Origin: an uncultured Bacteroidales bacterium
GTDB lineage: Bacteria > Bacteroidota > Bacteroidia > Bacteroidales > UBA932
Reading direction: 5' to 3'
NCBI GenBank assembly: GCA_900319975.1
Contig: ONQP01000014.1
Location: 1-41,633, forward strand
Length of the DNA stretch: 41,633 nucleotides
Below, one piece after another: positions 17,287-24,415 of this stretch. Made by a program: the position numbers and the translations under genes. Numbering within the stretch: the first letter of the stretch is position 1; every line of letters starts with the position of its first letter. Under the pieces are notes generated by a model, which saw only the letters and a list, made by a program, of their open reading frames with translations, searched no databases and was not told the DNA's origin.

Positions 17287-19848
17287 ATGATCAACAATAT
17301 TGAAAACGCCGCGCCCGTGTGGAAAAGTGTGATGGTGACGCGGCATCTCCCGGAGGAACTCTCGGGTCTGGAGACCTTGTGCAAGAACCTCTGGTGGTGC
17401 TGGAACGACAATGCCAAGGATCTGTTCCGCGCCGTGGATTATGAACTGTGGCACAAATCCGGCCACAACCCGATGGTCATCCTGGACAAGGTCAGCCTCA
17501 AGCGATACAAGGAGCTCGCCAAGGACAAGGAGTTCCTGGCGCTGCTCAACGAGGTGATGACCGACTTCAACAACTATATGGCCGCCAAGTCGGAGCGCAC
17601 CGAGCCCTCCGTCGGGTATTTCTGTATGGAATATGGTCTGGACACCTCCCTGATGGTGTATTCCGGCGGCCTGGGCATCCTGGCCGGCGACTACCTCAAG
17701 GAGACCAGCGACATGAACATCAACCTGGTGGCGGTCGGCCTGCTGTACCGCTACGGCTACTTCACCCAGCGGCTCACGCCGCAGGGCAACCAGGTGGCCG
17801 AGTACAAGCCGCAGGACTTCCTCAAGATCCCGGCGGAGCCGGTGCTCGAGGAGAACGGCACCTGGAAGACCATCCAGATGCGCATGCCGGGCCGTACGCT
17901 GAGCGCCCGCATCTGGAAGGTGGCGGTCGGCCGCACCGACCTCTACCTGCTGGACACCGACTTCGAAGCCAACATCCCTGAGGACCGCGAGATCACGCAC
18001 CAGCTCTATGGTGGCGACTGGGAGAACCGCCTCAAGCAGGAGCTCCTGCTGGGCATCGGCGGCGTGCGCGCCCTGCGCGCGCTGGGCCTCCGTCCCACGA
18101 TCTACCACTACAACGAGGGCCATGCGGCCTTCGCGGGCCTGGAGCGTCTCCGCGAGTGCATCCAGGACGAGCACATGTCCTTCGCCGAAGGCATGGAGCT
18201 CGTGCGCGCTTCCGGCCTCTACACGACGCACACGCCGGTTCCGGCCGGCCACGACGCCTTCACCGAGGAGATGCTGGGCAACTACATCGGCCACTATCCG
18301 TCCCGGATGGGCGTCGACTGGCGCACGATGATGAGCCTGGGCAAGATCGACGCTGACAACCACGACGAGAAGTTCTCGATGAGCCACCTGGCAGCCAACC
18401 TCTCGCAGAACGTCAACGGCGTGTCGATGCTCCACGGCAAGGTGAGCCAGGACATTTTCGCCGACATGTATCCGGGCTATCTGCCCGAGGAGCTCTATAT
18501 CAGCTATGTGACCAACGGCGTCCACTATCCGACCTGGGCTTCCAAGTACTGGAAGGAGCTGCACGCCAAGGTGTTCGGCCACGAGTTCCAGACCCATCAC
18601 TATGACAAGAAGTGCTTCGAGGGCATCTATTCCGTGCCTGACTCCGAGATCTGGAACGTCCGCAAGACGCTCAAGAAGGAGCTGGTGCGCGCGATCCGCG
18701 AGCGCCTGTCCGACCCGGTGGTGAGCGCGCACTACACGCCGCGCCAGGTCGTCACGATCAAGGAGCGCCTGCGTGAGGACGTCCTCACGATCGGCTTCGC
18801 CCGCCGTTTCGCGACCTACAAGCGCGCGACGCTGCTCTTCAGCGACCTCGACCGGCTGGATGCGATCGTCAACGATCCCAAGCGTCCGGTGCAGTTCATC
18901 TTCGCCGGCAAGGCGCACCCCGCCGACGGGATGGGCCAGGACCTGATCATGCAGATCGTCGAGATCTCCAAGCAGGACAGGTTCCTGGGCCGCATCATCT
19001 TCGTGCCGGGCTATGACATCACGCTCGCCAAGCGCCTCGTGCAGGGCGTGGACGTGTGGCTCAACAACCCGACGCGTCCGCTGGAGGCTTCCGGTACGTC
19101 CGGCGAGAAGGCCGCGATGAACGGAGTGATGCATTTCTCCGTGCTGGACGGCTGGTGGGTCGAAGGCTATAAGGAAGGCTGCGGCTGGGCGCTCCCGCTG
19201 GAGAGCACCTACGACGACGTCAACTACCAGAACGACCTCGACGCCGCGACGATCTATACGACCATCGAGAACGAGATCGCCACGACCTACTACGACGTGG
19301 ACGAGCGGCTGAAGTTCTCGCCGGTCTGGGTGGGTTACATCAAGAATACGATCGCGCAGGTGGCGTGCAATTTCACGACCAACCGGATGCTGGCGGACTA
19401 CTGCCGGCAGTATTACGAGCCGCAGTACAAGCGGACGCAGGAGCTGTCCGCCGACGGCGGACGCATGGCGCGCGAGATTGCGGCGTGGAAGCAGATGGTG
19501 CTTGCGGAGTGGAACAATATCCGCATCGTGTCCTGCTCGCAGCCGGACGCTTCCTATGTGCTTTCGCAGAACAACATGCTCAAGAGCGAGGTGGTGCTCG
19601 ACCTGGGCCGGCTGAAGCCGGAGGACGTCGGGGTGGAGATTCTCTTCACGACGCAGGACGCCAAGGGCGAGATGCACATTCAGGAGGTGGAGGAGCTGAA
19701 GATGGTGCGCTACGAGAATGGCGTAGCCACGTATGTGACGGAGGTGCTTCCGGAGCACACCGGTATGTATCAGGTGGCCAAGCGTATCTTCCCGAAGAAT
19801 CCGCTGCTGCCGCATCGTCAGGATTTTCCGCTCGTTAAATGGCTGTAG
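17287..19848 (+). CDS. glgP: Alpha-glucan (glycogen) phosphorylase, GT35
   Basis: 853 aa, the short alpha-glucan phosphorylase type with an N-terminal DUF3417-like region (residues 15-120, LPEELSGLETLCKNLWWCWN). It releases glucose 1-phosphate from glycogen ends. The pyridoxal-phosphate lysine is K608 in EASGTSGEKAAMNG, followed by HFSVLDGWWVEGY. FARRFATYKRATLL and FAGKAHPADGMGQ are further family stretches. It completes the glycogen set and overlaps ribF by 10 nt. Degradation and synthesis enzymes therefore share one transcript, so flux must be set at the enzyme level. Confidence 0.95.
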   Translation: MINNIENAAPVWKSVMVTRHLPEELSGLETLCKNLWWCWNDNAKDLFRAVDYELWHKSGHNPMVILDKVSLKRYKELAKDKEFLALLNEVMTDFNNYMAAKSERTEPSVGYFCMEYGLDTSLMVYSGGLGILAGDYLKETSDMNINLVAVGLLYRYGYFTQRLTPQGNQVAEYKPQDFLKIPAEPVLEENGTWKTIQMRMPGRTLSARIWKVAVGRTDLYLLDTDFEANIPEDREITHQLYGGDWENRLKQELLLGIGGVRALRALGLRPTIYHYNEGHAAFAGLERLRECIQDEHMSFAEGMELVRASGLYTTHTPVPAGHDAFTEEMLGNYIGHYPSRMGVDWRTMMSLGKIDADNHDEKFSMSHLAANLSQNVNGVSMLHGKVSQDIFADMYPGYLPEELYISYVTNGVHYPTWASKYWKELHAKVFGHEFQTHHYDKKCFEGIYSVPDSEIWNVRKTLKKELVRAIRERLSDPVVSAHYTPRQVVTIKERLREDVLTIGFARRFATYKRATLLFSDLDRLDAIVNDPKRPVQFIFAGKAHPADGMGQDLIMQIVEISKQDRFLGRIIFVPGYDITLAKRLVQGVDVWLNNPTRPLEASGTSGEKAAMNGVMHFSVLDGWWVEGYKEGCGWALPLESTYDDVNYQNDLDAATIYTTIENEIATTYYDVDERLKFSPVWVGYIKNTIAQVACNFTTNRMLADYCRQYYEPQYKRTQELSADGGRMAREIAAWKQMVLAEWNNIRIVSCSQPDASYVLSQNNMLKSEVVLDLGRLKPEDVGVEILFTTQDAKGEMHIQEVEELKMVRYENGVATYVTEVLPEHTGMYQVAKRIFPKNPLLPHRQDFPLVKWL

Positions 19849-20834
19849 TCGCTACCGGCTTTTTCGACGGGGTCCATCTGGGGCATCGCCAGGTGATTCA
19901 GGCACTCGTCTCCTGCGCCCGTGAAAGGGGCGAGGAGGCGATTGCCGTTACTTTTGCGCAGCATCCGCGCACCGTGCTGGGGCAGGACGCGCACGCGCTC
20001 CGGCTGCTGAATTCTCCGGAGGAGAAGGAGGCGCTGCTGCGTGCGCTTGGCGTGGACCGGGTGGAGACGTTGCCGTTCGACAAGGCATTTGCCCGGCTCG
20101 GCGCCTGCGAGTACATCCGCGATGTGCTGGTGGCCCGGTTCGGCGCCACGGCGCTCGTCCTCGGCTACGACAACCGCCTCGGTTCCGACTGCCTGACCCC
20201 CGACCGCATCAAACCCCTGGCCGAATATTTCGGCCTGGAGGTCATCATCGTTCCGCAAACTTCTATCTACGAGCAGTCCGGCAGCTCCCCTCTGCAGACG
20301 TCCGACTGCGTCGGACCCCTCCCACTTCCTGCGGAAGCGGGCCCCTCCCTCTTACGGAGCCGAGGGTGGCTACGGTCTGCAGAGGGGACTGCCGGAACTG
20401 CTACGGTTGCGGTAAGTTCGACGAAGATCCGGGAGGCGCTGGAGGGCGGGGACGTCGAGACGGCGCGGGCGATGCTGGGCTACTGGTACGGGCTGCGGGG
20501 CGTGGTCGTGGGCGGCAAGCACCTGGGGCGCGAGATCGGGTATCCGACGGCGAACCTGCGGCTCTGCGATCCGTTGAAGCTGGTCCCGAAGCGGGGCGTC
20601 TACCTGACCGAGATCGAGGTGCTCGGCAAGCGGTATTGGGGAATGACCAACGTGGACGACGTGCTGGAGACGTATATCTTCGATTTCAAGGGGGATGTCT
20701 ATGGCGCGGAGCTTTGCGTGCGGTTCCGCCATTATCTGCGCGACATGCGGGCGCTGGACACGCTGGAGGCGCTCCATACGCAGCTTGCCGCGGACGAGAA
20801 GGCCTGCCGTGCGCTGATCGCCCGGTCGGTCTGA
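19839..20834 (+). CDS. ribF: Bifunctional riboflavin kinase/FAD synthetase with palindromic insertion
   Basis: 331 aa. The N-terminal FMN adenylyltransferase domain (1-140) has GFFDGVHLGHRQVI and LGYDNRLGSD; the C-terminal riboflavin kinase domain (about 207-325) has GREIGYPTANL and KRGVYLTEIE. It makes FMN and FAD from riboflavin. Two oddities: it starts inside the glgP end at a position that trims the usual first 10-15 residues, and residues about 145-188 are an extra Ser/Pro/Leu-rich block between VIIVPQTS and VAVSSTKIREA, encoded by a 131-bp inverted repeat. Both catalytic domains remain in frame, so the protein is probably functional with a longer linker. Confidence 0.93.
   Translation: MAVVATGFFDGVHLGHRQVIQALVSCARERGEEAIAVTFAQHPRTVLGQDAHALRLLNSPEEKEALLRALGVDRVETLPFDKAFARLGACEYIRDVLVARFGATALVLGYDNRLGSDCLTPDRIKPLAEYFGLEVIIVPQTSIYEQSGSSPLQTSDCVGPLPLPAEAGPSLLRSRGWLRSAEGTAGTATVAVSSTKIREALEGGDVETARAMLGYWYGLRGVVVGGKHLGREIGYPTANLRLCDPLKLVPKRGVYLTEIEVLGKRYWGMTNVDDVLETYIFDFKGDVYGAELCVRFRHYLRDMRALDTLEALHTQLAADEKACRALIARSV
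20272..20402. repeat. 131-bp palindromic element inside the ribF coding sequence
   Basis: The arms at 20272-20299 and 20375-20402 are about 28 nt each and pair almost fully, with one extra base per arm: AGCAGT-CCGGCAG-TCCCCTCTGCAGAC on the left against its reverse complement on the right. Inside are smaller hairpins: GTCCGAC-TGC-GTCGGAC (20300-20316) and CTTCC-TGC-GGAAG (20325-20337). The element is translated in one open frame within RibF. It resembles a non-autonomous palindromic repeat, comparable in behaviour to the in-gene Rickettsia palindromic elements. No transposase is present. Confidence 0.8.
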
Positions 20835-20838
20835 CCTG

Positions 20839-20869
20839 TCGGAATTCTCGGTATTTATTCTTATCTTCG
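20839..20869 (+). promoter_or_regulatory. Probable promoter of the fimbrillin locus
   Basis: TATCTTCG (20862-20869) differs from TAnnTTTG at one base and has TCG 20 nt upstream in place of TTG. The same TATCTTCG box with a perfect TTG at the same spacing precedes icd, which supports reading it as a real promoter variant. No inverted repeats flank it, so phase variation by inversion is not indicated. Confidence 0.45.
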
Positions 20870-20899
20870 TCTTCGCTTGTCTTGACCAACAAGAAGAGG

Positions 20900-22192
20900 A
20901 TGAACCGTTCCTGCTTGACGAAAACTTGTCTCCTGCTGGCTGCGGCGCTGGGTGCGCTGCTGCCTTTTTCTTGTTCCAAAGAGCCTGCGGCTCCTTCCGG
21001 CGATCCCATCGAGTTTTCGTTGGACGGACCGTCCACCAAGGGCCAGACGGCGATCACGACCCTGGCGACGCTGGCCGCGCAGGATTTCAGCGTGAGCGCG
21101 TGGTACTCGCCGAAGGGGGCGTCGTTCCACGACGAGGACGGATCGCAGGCCGTCGCCTATATCAGCAATCACCGTTTCGGCTATATCAAGGTTTCCGGCG
21201 AGGACAACAGCTACGCCAATCACGCCTGGCAGGGGGTGAACCGCAGCGGCAACAATCTGTCCGCCCGCCCTGCCTACTGGCCGCTCGACGGCACCCTGAG
21301 CTTCTTCTGCTACGCGCCTTGCCGGGCGGATGCGGCGGCTGCCACGCCGTCCGATCCGGACGTGCGCGACATCGTGCTGGAGCCGGCCGTGACGGATGCC
21401 GGGATCATTTCCCGCCTGCCGGACTATCTGCCCGGCTCGCCGCTGATCCGTGTCTCTCCGAAACTCAGCGCGCTCGACCAGGTCGATTTCCTGGCCGCGC
21501 CGCCCCTGCTCGACAAGCGCCGCACCGACGGCGCGTTCCCGCTGGACTTCAGCGAGCACCGGATGACGCGCGTCGAGTTCTCGTTCAACGAGACGGGTTT
21601 CGTCTATCCCACGGGCACCGTCCCGGAAGGGGAGGAGGTGGCCGTCCGCGTGACCAGCATCTCGCTCAAGAACGTCATCGGCTCGAAATATCTGTATTTC
21701 ACGGAGACGCAGCCCTACCAGACCGGATGCGCCTGGAGCGGGGAAGTCTCTCCGGCGGATCCCGCGACGGTGGCCGCCGGTTTCCCGCGCGCCACCTATC
21801 AGATCACGGGCGCGGACAAGGAGCTGCGGACCATCGCCCAGTTCAATGCGCGCTATGTGAACGTGCCGGAGCGCAACGCAGCCAACGACAACCATCTCGC
21901 GGTCCAGACGGACCGCGGCATCCTTTTCCTGCTCCCGCAGAAGCTCCCGGACGACGCCGAACTGGAAGTCGTCTATGCGCTCGTCGAGCAGCACGGACTC
22001 CCCGTCGTGTCGGAGATCGTGACCTGCAGCCTGCCGCTGACTTCGCTGGACACCTGGCCGGAAGGCAAGGTGGTCCGCTACAAGATCACGCTGAACGTCC
22101 CGTCCCGCGGCGTCTCGGACGTCGTGGCGCAGGTCTATGACTGGGACGATTCCGGCAACGACCACAACGAAGAACTGATGCCCCATGACTAA
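20900..22192 (+). CDS. Fimbrillin-family lipoprotein 1
   Basis: 430 aa from ATG 20900; the upstream open frame overlaps ribF. Lipoprotein signal MNRSCLTKTCLLLAAALGAL ends at FSC with lipidated C25. A T46-K47 motif (PSTKGQ) follows, in the place where type V fimbrillins are cut by a trypsin-like protease to free the donor strand. The beta-rich body with YWPLDGTLSFFCYAP and HRMTRVEFSFNE resembles the Mfa-like/fimbrillin family. It is probably a cell-surface pilus subunit or a related surface lipoprotein. First of five overlapping or abutting genes; overlaps the next by 8 nt. Confidence 0.8.
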   Translation: MNRSCLTKTCLLLAAALGALLPFSCSKEPAAPSGDPIEFSLDGPSTKGQTAITTLATLAAQDFSVSAWYSPKGASFHDEDGSQAVAYISNHRFGYIKVSGEDNSYANHAWQGVNRSGNNLSARPAYWPLDGTLSFFCYAPCRADAAAATPSDPDVRDIVLEPAVTDAGIISRLPDYLPGSPLIRVSPKLSALDQVDFLAAPPLLDKRRTDGAFPLDFSEHRMTRVEFSFNETGFVYPTGTVPEGEEVAVRVTSISLKNVIGSKYLYFTETQPYQTGCAWSGEVSPADPATVAAGFPRATYQITGADKELRTIAQFNARYVNVPERNAANDNHLAVQTDRGILFLLPQKLPDDAELEVVYALVEQHGLPVVSEIVTCSLPLTSLDTWPEGKVVRYKITLNVPSRGVSDVVAQVYDWDDSGNDHNEELMPHD

Positions 22193-23234
22193 GCATAGCC
22201 TGTATCTCATCTTCCCGCTCCTGGTCCTGTCGGCCTGCACCAAGCCGGCCGGGGAGGCGCGCCGCGGATCGGTCGTGGAAATCACCACGGCCATGGAAGG
22301 CGCGTCCGCGACGAAGGGCCCCCTGGTGGACTACGACCAGTCCTACGGCATCTTCGCCTGCCTGCACGAGGACGTGCCCACGGCCTTCGAGCCCTTCAAG
22401 GCCAGCACCTACAACGTGTATGCGCGGGGCGGGTCCTTCAACTATGTGGCCGACCCCGCCGACGGCACGCTGGAAGGCAGCGCCTCCGGCAGGTTCGTGC
22501 TGACATCGCGGGGCGACGAGAACGAGTCGGCCGACCTGTATGCCTATGCCCCCTGGGTGAAGGACGCTTATCTGAACGGCCCGACGCGGATTCCCTTCAC
22601 CGCTGGCGCGGACGTGATGTATGCCGTGCAGAACCTGGCCGACTATGTCCCCGGCCCGGCACCCGACAAGAAGAATACGGGCCTGAATCCCGCGCTGGAT
22701 ACCCCGCCGCTGAAGGCGACCTTCTATTTCCGCCACGCGATGGCGCGGCTGGTCTTCAAGTTCACGCTGAAGAACGAACCGACCCTGTATGACCTCCGGC
22801 GCATCACGGTCCGGGACAACAATCCTGCGGGCGGCACGGCGGCGCTCTACGCTTCCGGCACGTTCAACGCCATCACCGGCACGTTCAATCCGGACCTCGT
22901 GGAGACGACGGCCAATGAGAAGGTGATCACGGATCCTTACAGCGACATCGCATCCGCCACGACGCCGATGACGGTCTCGATGCTGATCGTCCCGACGCCC
23001 GTGTCGGTGGACGACGAGCTGAGCTTCACCTTCACGCTGGCCGGCGGCGAGAGCTTCCTGCCCTTCGTCCTGAAGAAGGAGCACGTGCGGCACGCCGACG
23101 ACACCTACGGCTTCCGGGCCGGTTATACCTATACGTTCAATTTCACCCTGGACAATTACGTGTATTTCAACGGGTTCACCATCGACGAAGACTGGTCGCC
23201 CGCCGACACGGACCTGTCACCGGAAGACATCTGA
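22185..23234 (+). CDS. Fimbrillin-family lipoprotein 2
   Basis: 349 aa. Signal peptide with lipobox LVLSAC (C18), then T43-K44 in ASATKGPLVDY. SADLYAYAPW, YFRHAMARLVFKF and GYTYTFNFTLDNY near the C-terminus are typical fimbrillin (Mfa-like) stretches: the HAMARL segment is a strong family signature. Likely outer-membrane secreted, polymerised by strand exchange. It overlaps the gene before by 8 nt and the gene after by 1 nt (TGATG), so production is probably stoichiometrically coupled. Whether it is the main shaft or an accessory subunit cannot be said. Confidence 0.82.
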   Translation: MTKHSLYLIFPLLVLSACTKPAGEARRGSVVEITTAMEGASATKGPLVDYDQSYGIFACLHEDVPTAFEPFKASTYNVYARGGSFNYVADPADGTLEGSASGRFVLTSRGDENESADLYAYAPWVKDAYLNGPTRIPFTAGADVMYAVQNLADYVPGPAPDKKNTGLNPALDTPPLKATFYFRHAMARLVFKFTLKNEPTLYDLRRITVRDNNPAGGTAALYASGTFNAITGTFNPDLVETTANEKVITDPYSDIASATTPMTVSMLIVPTPVSVDDELSFTFTLAGGESFLPFVLKKEHVRHADDTYGFRAGYTYTFNFTLDNYVYFNGFTIDEDWSPADTDLSPEDI

Positions 23235-24415
23235 TGCCTATGCGGACGAGATTCGCCAAATATCTGCTTGCTCCGGCCGCCGCGCTCCTGCTGGCGGCCT
23301 GTGCCCGCACGCCGCAGCCGGACCCGCGTCCGGAAGGCACCCTGCGGGTCCGGATGGACACCAAGGCCCTGTCCGGCGGCGAGCGGACTTTCCGCGTCGC
23401 CCTCTTCACGGGCGAGCGGAACTACACCGGGCGCGAGGGCGCCTATTGCTCTTCGACTTATACCTATTCCGCCGGCGGCTTTACCTGGCTGCAGCCCTGC
23501 CGGGTCAATGACGCGGGCGAGCCGCTGGACGACGGCGGCGTCGTGGTCTCCGACCTTGCGCTCGCCGACCATGGTAGCGCCTATGGCCTGCGCTGGAACA
23601 CCGGATCGATGATGGAGGAGCCTGCGCGGGCGGTCGAGCTGGTGGCGCTTTCCCCGGCCCTGGCCGTGCACACTTCGGGCGCCAGCGACCAGTACGCCTA
23701 TGTGGACTGGCGCGTCGGCACGGAGCGCGTCGCGGACGCGATGTATGTCAGCGAATCCGTGCCCGGCAGTTTCTCCGGCTCCTGGATCGACCGGGAATAT
23801 GTCTACGACTCCGACGCCTCGCTTTCGGGCAGCATGAAGGACCCGCGCGCGGCCGTCCGGGTCAAGATCGTCTGCGGTCGCCTGGACGAGGGCGACGTGC
23901 GCAGCGTTTCCGTGGCCAACCGGCTCACCGCCGCGCGCTTCTATCTGGAGGGCAAGGACGACATCCCGCGCGGCTTCTATCTGGACGACGAATCGACCTA
24001 TACCACGGATTCCAGGACGCTTTATACCTGCCCTGCGGGCAGCCCGATGCATATCACCACCGACCCTGCGACGGAGTGGACTTCGGAGGAGGTCCTGTTC
24101 CCGGCCCTGGCCTACAGCACCCTTCCGGACACCAGGCGCCCGGTGGTCACGGTGGTCCTGGGCGCGGCCTCCCTGGAGCAGCCCTTCACGGCCCGCGTGG
24201 CCCTGAACCAGGACCTGGAGCCGATGAAGGAATACACCTACACGCTGCGGATTTCCAAGACCTATGTCTATGTCTATTTCGCGCCGACCCTGTCCTGGGA
24301 CGCCAGCGGCAACATCCAGTCCGTCGACGATGCGGAGCCCGTCTACCTGGGCGCCGTGGACTTCTCGGGCGGCTGGGTCGAAGGAGGCGGCGGGAGCGCC
24401 CTGGGCTGGGAATAA
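23234..24415 (+). CDS. Fimbrillin-like / FimB-Mfa2-like lipoprotein
   Basis: 393 aa, lipobox LLLAAC (C23), T43-K44 in MDTKALSG. The rest is beta-rich with many aromatic residues and ends EYTYTLRISKTYVYVYF followed by SWDASGNIQSVDDAEP and a Gly-rich tail. The C-terminal pattern (TYTLRISKTYVYV then W) is that of fimbrillin-like proteins of Bacteroidota. Its position in the operon is where an anchor or accessory subunit (FimB/Mfa2 type) is often found, but the assignment is weak. Starts at the TGATG overlap with the previous gene; the second ATG (codon 3) is an equal start candidate. Confidence 0.65.
   Translation: MPMRTRFAKYLLAPAAALLLAACARTPQPDPRPEGTLRVRMDTKALSGGERTFRVALFTGERNYTGREGAYCSSTYTYSAGGFTWLQPCRVNDAGEPLDDGGVVVSDLALADHGSAYGLRWNTGSMMEEPARAVELVALSPALAVHTSGASDQYAYVDWRVGTERVADAMYVSESVPGSFSGSWIDREYVYDSDASLSGSMKDPRAAVRVKIVCGRLDEGDVRSVSVANRLTAARFYLEGKDDIPRGFYLDDESTYTTDSRTLYTCPAGSPMHITTDPATEWTSEEVLFPALAYSTLPDTRRPVVTVVLGAASLEQPFTARVALNQDLEPMKEYTYTLRISKTYVYVYFAPTLSWDASGNIQSVDDAEPVYLGAVDFSGGWVEGGGGSALGWE

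Noticed and set aside
12951-19815. Two antisense open frames of more than 1000 codons over the glycogen genes
   Set aside because: They mirror strongly supported enzymes, have shadow composition (His/Asp/Val/Leu/Arg) and no start context. High GC removes stop codons on the opposite strand.
19700-19848. FMN riboswitch before ribF
   Set aside because: ribF begins inside the glgP coding sequence, so there is no leader to hold one.
20835-20899. Invertible promoter upstream of the fimbrillin locus
   Set aside because: Only a 4-bp GGTC/GACC repeat lies near; no matched inverted repeats flank the -7 box and no recombinase gene is present.
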